DNA of 64,000 nt. It comes from Turnera subulata. Lineage: Eukaryota > Streptophyta > Magnoliopsida > Malpighiales > Passifloraceae. The translations under genes and the position numbers were made by a program. The notes under the pieces were generated by a model, which was given only the letters and a program-made list of their open reading frames with translations, had not been told where the DNA came from and made no database searches. Positions 11,027 through 22,269 of this stretch are shown one piece after another. Each line of letters opens with the position of its first letter. Position 1 is the stretch's first letter. The DNA is taken from the NCBI GenBank assembly GCA_028386065.3, contig JAKUCV010004501.1, positions 53,007 to 117,006 of the forward strand, in the 5' to 3' direction.

Positions 11027-11356
11027 AGTCTCAGGATTTCTCCTATTCCGGTGTGGATTCGGTTCATTCATGTGCACCTCCGTCTAGAAGCCTGCTGGAA
11101 GCCGCTCCTTGTCCATGCTTATTTCGGCACCGGCACACACTTCTCGACCTCATAGACCTTGGGTGTCACAGGCACACCAGCTTCCGCACATAGTCTTAGG
11201 ATCTCTCCTATTCTGGTGTGGATTCGGTTCATTCATGTGCACCTTTGTCTAGAAGCCTGCTGGAAGCCACTCTTTGTCCATGCTTATTCTGGCACCGGCG
11301 CATACATCCCGACCTCATAGACCTCGAGTGTCACAGGCCCACCAGCTTCCGCTAGG
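11027..11356. repeat. 165-bp tandem duplication in the solo LTR
   Basis: Two direct copies, 11027-11191 and 11192-11356, both run from AGTCTYAGGATYTCTCCTATT to CACCAGCTTCCGC with scattered single-base differences. They lie between the two 5S-like segments. Confidence 0.85.
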
Positions 11357-11500
11357 TTCATCCCCGAACCTTGCACCGTACTAGAGGAGTCCTAGAGCAC
11401 CGCTACCAACTGAAACATCCCGGCTTGTCGACTGTCACTACAGACCAACACAAGACCTTTCCAACATGCTTTGTCCTCACTCGAATGTTTTCGGGAAAAA

Positions 11501-11585
11501 CTTCCCAGGAGGTCACCCATCCCACAATTGCTCCAAGTTAAGGACGTTTAACTTTGGAATTCTTATGAAATAAGCACCGAAAAGA
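11501..11585 (-). pseudogene. 5S-rRNA-like segment 2 inside the gypsy LTR
   Basis: This is a second copy in the same orientation as the one at 10766-10851. It carries a better kept GATGGGTGACCTCCTGGGAA block but a poorer middle region. Downstream flanks of both copies share ACCTTGTTGATATAGTTRGT, so the duplicated unit is longer than the 5S-like part. Confidence 0.75.
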
Positions 11586-13323
11586 TGGGTGCACCTTGTT
11601 GATATAGTTGGTACCCATCAAACGGTTTAAGCTATTCACTTCCCAGCTTCATAGACTCCGGGTGTCAGAAGCAACCCGTCCTTACCTTGCCTTGTCCAGT
11701 TCTGCCGAGTTGTGGTGAGTTGATTTGCTGGTTTCAAGCTGTGCTGAAGGCCTAATCTGGGTTTGTTAAGCAGGCCAAAGTGTTTGGCCCAGGCTTTAGG
11801 CTGGGTTGAACTAAAGGGCCCTGCTCATGGGCTTGCATTGTGGGTTGGCCAGGTTCTGTATTTTATACATAATTTGATATATTGACGAAAAAATGGAAAT
11901 AATAATAATAATAGCAATAATAAAAATAGTAGATAATACATATACATATATATATTCTGGAAGGTAAAAGGAAATATGATACATATTAATTTTGGGAAGA
12001 TATAGAAAGTATATGTATATATAAATAAATTATATAAAATAAAGGATATAATCGAGGTATTTTAGTATAGCGATAGCAATTGAGAATCATATGCATATCA
12101 CTGCTGTGCATTTATGTGATTTTATGTTATCACATTTAGGTGAAGAGAACATGAACAACGGCTTGGAACCGTGGGCGAAACTCACGAAAGATTTATCGGC
12201 TAAGGTGAGGATAAGTAATTATTGATATATTGCCTGTTATGCCAAGTTGTGGTTTGTTGTTCTGTCAAACATGCCTTGCTTGAATACTTTGTTGTGGCTG
12301 TGAATGATTGATGGATTGTTTATTATGTTGTTGATGCTATTATTGTTATTGTTGTTGTGCAATGAGTATAAGATGGATGTCGGGAGCATTAGGTTTGTGA
12401 TGAAAGTTATGATTAAGATTATCTAGACGAGCTGGGAGGCAGAGTGCCAACTTGAGATAAGTGATGAGGATTTAACGACAGTGTTATAATATAACAGTGA
12501 GAAATAATAAAAACGGAATCACCTAGACAGTTAGATAGTCACAATTAAGTGTTGGTACGACCAGATGGTAGTCACCTTGTGATTTGTGTTATGATTGAAT
12601 TTGTGATATGATAGGAAGGACTGCGGGGCTCGGTTGATTTGTTACAGGAAGGATTGTGGGACTTTCGTGGGACTACGACACCCGGTTATTTGTGCTATTT
12701 TGGATTTAATGGGGAGCATCTTGGGACTAGCTAGTTCGGCTACCAGGCACGGTCAACATTTAATTTGTGATAGGGGCCCTGTTAATAAAATTTGGTTAAG
12801 CCTAATAGGTTAGTTGTTAAGAAAGACAATCCGTGAGAGTAGGCAATCTGAGGTCATGTGAGGACCGGTTGATGTTATGCCTTTGTTGTGCATTAATTGT
12901 TCTTTTGATAACTTGGTTGTACTGGTTCCTTGTATATTAATCATTACTTGTGGATATTACCCAGTGAGCACTTCGGACTCACCCCTCGCCTGCTTTACTC
13001 GGTCACGTAAGTTAATATGTTCTTAGTACAGGATCGTTCCAGACAAGCTGTGGTGTACCCCCTGCCAGACCCAGATCTATAACCCACTGCATCTTACATC
13101 TGTGGTGTGCTGTTATTTGCACTCGGCTTCTGTTGCTAGTTGTTGTTAAGACTGTCATTTGTAATAATTGTCCCGGTGCTCGAGTGACGTGTGTCGCTTG
13201 TTATGTTATACTGTGGTTTGGTTTATCTCTAATGTATGACATGGATGATATGTCTGTTATAATAAGATGGCCCACATGTTTACTGTGAATAATGGTAAAT
13301 ACGGGTCGGGTCATCTCATATAA

Positions 13324-13901
13324 GGTAGAAATAGTAACTTCTATAGAATTTTCTTTCAAAAAATTACTAATTATTAGGTAGTTATGGTTTCAACATTCAT
13401 TTTTGGTTGTCTATTTAGTATTCCAAGCTTTATTCTAACTAATTTTGAGTCGACCCTAGTCCCGACCTTGATTGTGGCGAATGAGTCTCCCATAAAATTC
13501 TTCTACATACAAAAAGATTTAGGACTCGAACCTCTTACTAAACGAATCTGAGCTGCTTACTATTCAAACTTGACTTGACTTCTAAAGTCAACAAGGGCGA
13601 TCTAGAACATTTTTCAGAGGGAGCCAAATTTAAATACTCAGATAAGTTCATTAGAATAATTAAGGTAGCATAAGAAAATTTGTAGGGGAAAGAAAATATG
13701 GTTGTATTTGTTGGAAAAGAAGGTTTAAATGAGGCATATAGGGCTCAACCAATGACCAATAGTACAACAAAACCGCTAGGCTATTAATCAATATTAATCA
13801 ATTTATGAAAGTTTATTATCATAATTATATAAGGAGAAATCCAGGGGGAACTTCAATCACTAGAAGTTTCTTCTCATATTTTGTACTTGTAGATTAATCA
13901 C
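13324..13901. other. Short intergenic gap with a tRNA-like B box
   Basis: There is no coding frame I can support between the solo LTR and the LINE. On the minus strand an exact Pol III B-box consensus GGTTCGAGTCC (13522-13532) lies about 20 bp downstream of AAGCAGCTCAGATTCG, which could be a decayed A box. This may be the head of a tRNA-derived SINE, but no clear tail or duplication is seen. Confidence 0.3.
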
Positions 13902-14077
13902 AAGGATAAGGATGATGATTTTTCTCTTTGAACCCCTCTCTGCCTCTCTTGTTCTCTTCTGTATGCCCGACACCTCATGGCCCTCTCCGGCCCCAAACCT
14001 CTCTGCTTCCCCTGAAGTGTTTATGACACCAGCCCTGAACACCTCTGAAACCCACACTACTAATCCCTCAACATGGC

Positions 14078-15688
14078 CTGTAGCCCCCTACAGGCAAACC
14101 CGCCACAGTTCTGGTAACAAACACGACCTTGCAGCAATCCTTCAAGGACAAACTCGTCCACGGTAATCAACCGTAGGTTCTTGATGCGGGTTTCAAGTTT
14201 TTCGAGCAGGAAGGCGATGTCGTTCCCTTCATCACCCCTGAAGGCCCGGTGTTTAAGATCTCAGACCGTTACAGAGCCATGCTCCATAAACGGTGGAACA
14301 ATACTCGGATTATAAAGCTATGGGACAGGAGATTGGCTACAGAACCCTTTGTAGCCGTCTCCCAAGTCTATGGAATCTAAAACAGAGCGTACGCATGGTG
14401 GACCTGGAGAACAACTTCTATTTCGTACGCTTCCAAAGTCGCTATGACTACCTCTGGGCTCTTACGGATGGACCTTGGATTGTGTTGGGGCATTACCTAA
14501 CTGTAGAACCATGGAAACCCCAATTCAACCCAGCCTCCCACAAGGTGTCATCGATTGTTGCCTGGGTTCAAATTCCAGGGCTCTCCTGCGAATACTATGA
14601 CAGAAGACTCTTACAAGTGGTTTGCAACGAGCTAGGTTGCCTTGTCAGATTGGATCACAACACTAAAGAGGCTTTGCGCGGCCGTTATGCGCGAGTGGCT
14701 GTGGAATTGGACCTCATGAAACCTCTTCAATCACAAGTTCTAGTAGATGATACTTGGTATTTGATTTCCTGTGAAAACATCCCTGACATTTGTTTTGAAT
14801 ATGGTCTTGTAGGTCATCTCATGCCAGGTTTCCTTTCACGAACTCAGGCGAACACAAGACCAGAGGGACAACACACTTCACCCACTGCGGCACCTGATGC
14901 TCACAGTGGAATTTTAATGGCGGATCAACCAGAACCCCAAGCTGTGCAGGTGGTTAATCGGCAGCCAAGAGGAGAGTGGATGATCGCAGGGCGGAAGCGG
15001 CGACCACCACGCTCAGGCGGCGGACAACAAAATAAGGAAACCGAACCCGGTAAGGAAACAATCAATTCGCATAAATCAGGATCCCGATTTGACGTCCTTC
15101 AAGATTACATAACCGTTGAAAGACCCACGACTACTGAAAAAGGAAAGGCAGTAATCTCTCCAAGTCAACCTGCAGTGGTTTTGGAAACAAACCCGAAATC
15201 ACTAGACCCACCCCCCCCCCCCCCCCCCAACCAGAAACCCCCTACCCTCTGATCCAACATTGGTCTCTGGCCAGCCTGCTGTAAGTCAAAACCTTACCCA
15301 GCCCAGTACATCCCATGCAAACATAGGAATCCTAGGTTATCCCATTGTCTCCGCCCAAAAGTCAAACTCACTTGCACCACCCATGCCTCTACCTATCATT
15401 CCTAAGAAACCCACGTCCTCAGGCCTAAAACCCATGCAATCTCATGCTATATCTAATCTTGGTAAAATCAAACATGTTAACCAGAAGGCGCCCAAGACTA
15501 AACGCTATACCCGGAAGGTACCAGCTAATACCACTCCACCACCAAGCCTCAACGTGTCTACTTCTAACCTAACTCCCACCCTGTCTCTCACAATACCAAC
15601 CCCACCCTCAAACACTAGTCCACAACCCTTAGTAATTTCCTTTGATCAAAACAATATAGGTCACAGTGATCCCCTGATATTCCCATGA
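14078..15688 (+). pseudogene. LINE ORF1 (DUF4283 RNA-binding protein), broken
   Basis: The DUF4283 domain spans two frames. The first part at about 14210-14330 includes FKISDRYRAMLHKRW. A frameshift near 14330-14345 leads into a frame with MVDLENNFYFVRFQSRYDY and GPWIVLGHYLTVEPW (to about 14870). A zinc-knuckle-like CFEYGLVGH follows, but the second cysteine is replaced, so metal binding is unlikely. The tail is Pro/Ser/Thr-rich. An 18-base run of C (15211-15228) encodes prolines, and the frame ends soon after at a TGA (15250-15252), reopening from 15260 to 15688. ORF1 proteins of plant LINEs bind the element RNA. The exact start codon is unclear; the ATG near 14074-14080 is only a candidate. 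Confidence 0.8.
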
Positions 15689-15866
15689 CCGATACTCTGA
15701 AGCATACTATGGAGGAGTCTACGAAGGCCCTTAACCTCAGTTTTGATGGAAAGCACACTCCCTTAACGGCCCCGAAAGTTCAATCCGTTGGTATTATTTC
15801 GAACGAGGCTGTGGCCTCCAGTGTTTAATTCCTTGAGCTCAGGTACCCTTAATCCCATAATTTTTA

Positions 15867-18800
15867 ATGAATAGATACAACTCTATTGTTTGGAATTCCC
15901 AAGGTGCAGGTAGCAAGAAATTTCAGCGAGCTACAAGGGAACTAGTCCACACACACATACCATGTTTACTTGTGTTGGTCGAGACATGGATGGATTTCAG
16001 TTGGGTTGAAGGTTTTATGCAGAATTTAGGCTTTGATGGGAGTGCAGTTGTTAATCCCGTAGGTTATTCTGGGGGCATTTGGATGCTTTGGAACTCTGCT
16101 ATGGTTTCAGTACAGATGCTTACTTGTACGAGGCAATTAATACATGCTAAGGTTACACCTCCTTCTGGAACGAAATGGCTTTTTACCACAGTTTATGCAA
16201 GTCCTACTGCGTCCCACTGTGATGCACTTTGGAAAGATTTGCAGAATCCGGCGACAGGGATCCAAGAACCTTGGCTTATTGCTGGGGATTTTAATGTGAT
16301 TACCCACTCATCAAAACGGGCAAGAAGAATCATATCAAGAGTTCCAGTCTGTAGGAAGTTTGTTAGCTTTATTGACCAATGTAATTTGCTTGATCTTGGA
16401 TTTGTGGGATCACCATTTACATGGGAGAGAGATGGGGTTCGGAAACGGCTCGATTGTGGGATCTCTAATACGGCTTGGCGACTTCTTTTTCCGGAGGCCA
16501 CTGTGCACCATTTGATCTGTGCCAAATCTGACCACACATCATTACTCTTTAAGCTGGAAAATCAGCCATACTCAATTGGTCAGTGCCCATTTTGATATCA
16601 ATTAGCTTGGGCTACCTATGAGGAATTTAAGAGTGTTGTGGAGTCGAATTGGTCTAGAGGGAAACCTTTGGCAAAATCAACCAAAAATCTAGCAAAATTC
16701 TTATCTAAATGGAATACTACTATTTTCAGGAATGTCTTCAAGAGAAAGTCCAATATCTTAAGAAGACTTGCAGGCATAACGAAGGCAAAGGATGAGAACA
16801 GATGTGGTCCTTCTCTCAGACGTATAGAAGCACACCTCAAGATGGAGCTAGACCGAGTACTTTTCCAAGAAGAATTTATTTGGTCCCAAAAATCTAAAAG
16901 TAAGTGGATTAGAGGAGGAGATAGGAATACCAAGTTTTTTCATGCCACCACTATAACTAGGCAGCAAAAGAACAGAATAAAAGGATTGAAGATTGGAAGT
17001 GATTGGTGTTATGACACTCCCACACTCCAACGTGAGGATGTTTATTACTATCAACGGCTCTTTTCTGTGGACTACCAGCAGGCACCGCCATTCTCTATTC
17101 GGGGTCAATTCCCTACAATTCCACAGTGTAACCTTAATGCCCTTACAGATATGGCGGCAGAACTTGAGGTCAAAACAACTCTTTTCGAGATGGGGCCTCA
17201 CAAGGCTCCGGGCCTGGATGGATTCCTTGCTGCTTTCTTCCAACAAAATTGGGAGGTTGTGAAGTATGACTTGTGTAGGTTTGTAAATGAAGCCTTGTCA
17301 AGTGGAACCTTTGACGCATCTTTAAACAAGACACTCTTGGTTCTTATTCCCAAACTTCAACATCCTGAATCCTTGACTCAATTTCGTCCAATTTCTTTAT
17401 GTAATGTCACTTATAAATTATTGTCAAAAGTTTTGGTCAATAGACTAAAACCCTCGATGCCTAATATTGTTCTCCCTTTTCAGTCTTCTTTTGTCCCAGG
17501 TCGGTAAATTACGGACAATGTAATTATGGTGCAAGAAATCATCCATTCCATGCATATTAAAGGAGGAGTGCAGGGCTTTATGCTTATAAAGCTTGATTTA
17601 GAAAAAGCCTAAGATAGAATAAGATGGGATTTTGTTCAACCTTCCTTTATAAATTTGATTTTATTTTGCCTCTCTTCTAACTCTATGCAGGTGCTCTAGA
17701 ACGGGGAGAAAATGAGTTCCTTCTCACCGATATGTGGCCTATGTCAGGGAGACCCATTCTCACCTTATATATTTGTATTGTGTTTAGAACGGCTTTCACA
17801 GGCCATTAATTTGGAGGTTAATAATAACAAGTGGGTTCCTTTCTTTGTTAAAAGATCAGAACCGCCTGTTTCTCACATGTTTTTTGCAGATGACCTGGTC
17901 CTCTTCGCAGAAGCTAGCCTGGCACAAGCGGAGGTCATCTCCAATTGTTTAGAGAAATTCTGCCTAAGCTCCGGACAACGAGTTAGCAAGCCAAAGTCCA
18001 AGATATTCTTTTCAAAGAATGTATCGAGAAGCTTGGGCCTGAGCCATTGGTAGAAAATGTGGCATCACCCGTACTAAGGAACTCAGCAAATATCTGGGGA
18101 TCCCCTTGATACATGGGCGCATCAGTACCAAAACTTTTGAGTTTATCAAGGAACAAGTGGGCAATCGCCTAAATGGCTGGAAAGCTTCGTCTCTTTCTTT
18201 TGCAGGGAGACTAACGCTGACACAATCATTATTGCAAGCCATACCCTCATATTCTATGCAAATGTTGTCTATCCCTATCTCAATAAGTGACGACGTTGAT
18301 AAACAAGCAAGGCAATTTTTATGGGGATCAACCAACGAGGACCGCAAACCTTCCCTTGTTAGTTGGAAGAAAGTTTGTAAACCAAAAGATGAAGGGGGAA
18401 TTGGTCTCAGGTCCATGAGACAGGCAAATGAAGCCTTCCTTGTGAAACTTGCATGGCATTTTCTCACCCAACCAGAATCACTTTAGGTATGACTACTTAA
18501 AGCTAAATACGGTGTTGGTTCTAACTTTTTACCCAAAATGGTTTCAGGTGCAAGGTGCTCGCATGTGTGGAGAGGGATATGTAAGGCTTGGCCTACACTC
18601 CGAGAGAGCACACAATGGATAGTTGGAAATGGAAAGAACGCCCGCTTCTGGATGGGTCATTGGCTTGGTAGTGCTGGGAACCTTTGTTCCCATGCCACTA
18701 GGACTATTCCTGGCGATTAGTTAATGCGTGATGTCTGCTCCTACATACGACCGGATGGAAATTGGGATGTGGAAAGCCTACAGCCCCTCCTCCCACCACC

Positions 18801-19914
18801 GATCATGGGGTTGTTAGCCCTATCCCTATCCCATCACCTCATGCCGAGGGTGACATAGCTGTATGGAGCAATACTGGATCTGGTGAATGTACAGTCAAAT
18901 TAGCTTACAAGATGATCACCAATGCGGATGAGCCTGCCATGCACGAACCCTGACGCACTATTTAGAAGTGGAATGTGCTCCCTCGTGCTCGCACCTTCTT
19001 GTGGTAGGTTGCACACTGTGCGATCCTCACGAATGCTGAGCGAGTAAGACGGCATATGGTCACCATTGACATATGCCCGAGATGCAGAGCAGAACCGGAG
19101 ACGAAACTACACGCCTTGCGTGATTGCAGGTTTGTGAAAGGTATCTGGGATAAGCTTTTAAATTGTAACTACCGTACTGTGTTTTTTGCAGAAACAAATG
19201 CAGCTGCATGGATCATTCAGTCGCTCAAAGTGGAATACGGAGGTAATTTTGCATGCCTATAGTCCATGATGTTTGGAATCGCAGCATGGCTTATCTGGGA
19301 GGATATGAACCGGATGGTCTTCAAAATGGATGGGGACGATGAGGAAAACCTAAGGCTTACTGACTTCATCACACACTATGCTTATTTGGTCTGGAGAGAA
19401 ACAAACCATGCTATTAAATTGGGAGCGTCTTCCTCCACGACTACTATCCAAATCGGATAGAGTGCCCCGAACCAAGGGACACTACAGGCAAACTCTGATG
19501 GATCCCATTGCTTCGCAACCAGACATGCTGGGGTAGGAGGCGTCATCCGTAATTCAGCTGGACAGTGGCTTTAGTGGTTCTCGCATCACCTCGACTACTG
19601 TGGACCCTTTGTAGCCGAGCTATGGGGAGTTTATGATGTACTCACACTAGCTGCAAGTGTGGGTGCAACATCTCTAGAAGTGGAAGTAGATAGTGCAGCC
19701 ATTCTTGGCCTCATCTTGGGGAAGACGCGAACCGGTTTTTGTCTTTTCCCTTGATGGATTGCATCAGACACCTCATACAACAACCTTGGATGGTGTCTTT
19801 CAAGCATGTTTATCGTGAGTGTAATTTTGTCGCTGATAGCTTAGCTAAGAGAGCCCTAACTCTTGATAAAGGTTTCCATACCTATGATATATCTCTGGAT
19901 AGTTGTATGGCACT
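15867..19914 (+). pseudogene. LINE ORF2 (endonuclease, reverse transcriptase, RNase H), broken
   Basis: The domains read in order. The endonuclease/exonuclease/phosphatase fold comes first (WNSQGAGS, LVETW, IAGDFNVI, SDHTSLLF). RT follows, with GPHKAPGLDG, FRPISLCNVTYKLL and the catalytic FADDLVLF at about 17881-17910. The zf-RVT knuckle CPRCRAEPETKLHALRDC (about 19074-19130) and an RNase H domain ending HVYRECNFVADSLAKRAL near 19860 complete it. Breaks include TGA at 16593-16595, TAA at 17505-17507, TAA at 17610-17612, a deletion or shift around 17640-17710 and several frame changes after 18480. The last codons and the 3' UTR continue at 29711-29793, beyond the inserted LTR element. ORF2 would nick the target and copy the LINE RNA; this copy cannot. 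Confidence 0.9.
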
Positions 19915-20192
19915 TGATGTAAATCGAAAATAGGGGGTGTGCATTTCTATTGAATGATTGGTTGAATTACCGAGAAAAGAGGGGCGTGAACAGTACCCCG
20001 GGTCTAGCTAACTAGGTTACATTCCCCATAAAATGGGCCTTAGGGGTATTTATATTGTAGATGGGCTTCTTGGACAAATTGGACTTGATGGGCTCAGACT
20101 CGATCTTCGGGCCTGGGCTCGTTGGGCTTTGACTCGGTCTTCGACCCCGGGCTCCCCCAGTAGTGGGACCGGCGGGTAGAGTAAATATATCA
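19915..20192 (-). mobile_element. 3' LTR of the LARD-like element
   Basis: On the minus strand this 278-bp LTR starts TGATATATTTACTCTACC and ends CGATTTACATCA (TG…CA). It is about 20 bp longer than its partner because of a segment near 20030-20060. The purine-rich TTTGGAGGGCTAC on the minus strand (20193-20205) is the likely polypurine tract. Confidence 0.88.
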
Positions 20193-20294
20193 GTAGCCCT
20201 CCAAATGGCCGGGCTTGCTTATAAGCACGGGCATTTGGACCTTGTCGACATCGGCATAAATAGAATACACTTTGGAAATACTGCCTCGTTAAAA

Positions 20295-20338
20295 ACCTTA
20301 TCAGGAAAAACCCAGTGGGATAAAAACCTGATGAAGGA
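20295..20338 (-). other. Hairpin motif upstream of the LARD 3' LTR
   Basis: Arms ATCAGG (20300-20305) and CCTGAT (20327-20332) enclose a 21-nt loop containing CCCAGTGGG on the plus strand. The stem extends by CTT/AAG past a bulged base. Compared with the copia hairpin at 9296-9340, two of six stem pairs differ in both arms, so pairing is kept. Flanking words such as TGCACTCTTTTTTCC and GAGGCAGT are shared as well. Confidence 0.65.
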
Positions 20339-20339
20339 A

Positions 20340-22269
20340 AAAAGAGTGCAGTGTGTATCCCCTTTTATGCGTATCGGAGTTTATTAAGATCCTGAATGCG
20401 CTGTTATCTGATCCTCCAGAGCCTCAGTTGGAGAATGTGATCGTTCCTCGACAGCCTCCTATCGGAGAATGGGAATACCTCTTAGCTCCTAAGGTCCTTC
20501 TTAGTAGAGAGGATCCTACTTTGAAAATGTCTCTTCTTGTTGGACATGTTATTCTCGCCAGTTTGAGCATCTATTGTTTTAATTGTGCCTATGCTCCTTT
20601 CATGTATGCTTGACTTTTGATGATTCAGGGCACCTGTAATTTTTATTGAAGTAGGTATCTCTATCCCTTGCTTCATAGCCAACCTGAGAACCTCAACCTG
20701 CGCTCGATTTTTGACAAACCTGTATTCTTCGGAACTTCGTTCGGTCCTTCATGTATTTTGGTTTTCGAACCTCGGTCGTCATTTAAGTAATCAGGGTACC
20801 TATAATCCTGATTAAACTGGGGTACCTATATCCTTTACAGGTTCTTTTGCTAACCTGAGGACCTTCGCTATGGGCTTGTCGTTTGAGAACTTGGCTCCTC
20901 TAGCCCTTCTTTGATGTCATAGTGAACCCAGCACCTCTGGCTCCTTGTAATTTGTGAGTTTGGCTCATCTTGCCTTCCGTATGCCTGCTTGAGGGCCTCC
21001 AACTTCTATTTGTGTGCCTATGACTTTGCTGTATTCCGTCCTGGACAAATGATATGGAAAATTTAAGGGCCCTTAAACCCTGCGGCTCCTGTTCTAGTTT
21101 TTTCCAACTCCAGCATCTGCACTTTGTTAGTAGGCTCACGTTCTGCGGGAGGTTCCAGCTCCCGGACCACTTGGAGTTGTTCATTCCTAAGCTCCACATG
21201 ACCTCTTTCCAGGACATCGGCGGGATTTTTGACTGTGACTGTTGTTTTCTTTTCCGAATCCTCTGGTCTGTTTGCTCCTTTGTGCCATATCGTTAACTTT
21301 ATTTTCCTAAATTTGAAGTTGCCCTTTTGGGAGTGATGAATCTCGTTCTTTTTCAGCTTCTCCCATCTTTTGTGGGTCTATCTTTGTGTTGGAGAGTTCC
21401 TGCCTCTCTAGGTGTCTTCTTTCCATAAATAGGTCCTCCAGGCGACCTCGCGGTATCTAGATCCAGCCCCCTGTATTGTTTCTTATAGGTTCGGCTTTTG
21501 GTACCTTTATGTAGTTTAGCTTCTGGTTCCTGTATTGGGCTGGTTTGTATCATTGATAGGTTCCAAGGACTCTTTCCTCTTTCGCTGCGGTTTGGCAAGC
21601 TTTGTGATTTGATCCTATGTTTGGAGATCAGGGCCTCTTGTTTTGCCCATTATAATTGGGCGAGCCCCTCGCTCAGCTGGTTCTATTGAAGTAATTGTGA
21701 CTCTTGTTGGGCTCCCTTTGCCTGTAGCCTCTGTATCTAGGTCCTGCATTGAATTGTTGCAGTGAGCCTCTGCTTCCTGCGCACTAGAAACTCTTCCTTT
21801 CGTTATGGTTTTGTGAGCTTCTATCATCGGCTCCTGTATAAGACATGGGCTCGAGGGCCTTAGCTTCGGGATAAACAACCCTTAAGCTTTTCGAAGGTTC
21901 TGGGCAGCATATGCCTTTAGCTTTTAGACTCAATGGTCCTTAAGCCCTTTTGAATATTTTAGGCATTATGTGCCTTGATTTTGGGGCTAAACAGCCTTTG
22001 AGCTAGCTTATTAATTGTTTTAGGTATACCTTTAGCTTTTGGGCTCAACAGCACGGAGCTTTTTTTACCTGTGGGTACTTCTGTACCTTTGGCCAAGATT
22101 TAGGCTCGGCGGCCTCTCAGCTTTCCTAGGGACTCCATTTGGGCTTTAGGAGCCTCAGAGCTTCTCCTAGTGACTCCTACAGGTACTTAATACCCCGGTC
22201 GGGCTGGATGTGAATTTAGGTATTCAGGAACCTTTTGGCCTTTTTGTGCTTTCGGGTTTATATTGCCTT
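20340..22269. other. LARD interior, left part
   Basis: No recognisable protein domain is seen. The minus strand has several medium-length open stretches (20900-21217, 21353-21598, 21615-21878) rich in Glu, Lys, Ser and Pro codons. They could be remnants of a gag-like or unknown reading frame, but I cannot support a product. Confidence 0.5.

Larger units (their letters stand above)
10287..13318 (+). mobile_element. Solo LTR of a Tekay-like Ty3/gypsy family
   Basis: This 3032-bp LTR starts TGTAATAGCCCGGGTAA and ends with GGTAAATACGGGTCGGGTCATCTCA. It matches the ends of the gypsy LTRs at 46105-56031 and 56838-63103. A 5-bp duplication TATAA flanks it (10282-10286 and 13319-13323). No gag-pol or second LTR is present, so it is a solo LTR left by recombination between two LTRs. 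It includes two 5S-rRNA-like segments, a 165-bp tandem duplication and, near its 3' end, the GTGAG/CTCAC stem (12964-12982) seen in the related LTRs. Confidence 0.9.

Noticed and set aside
16193..17246. Minus-strand frames of over 100 codons across the LINE ORF2
   Set aside because: They are mirror frames of the clearly conserved plus-strand endonuclease and RT sequence.
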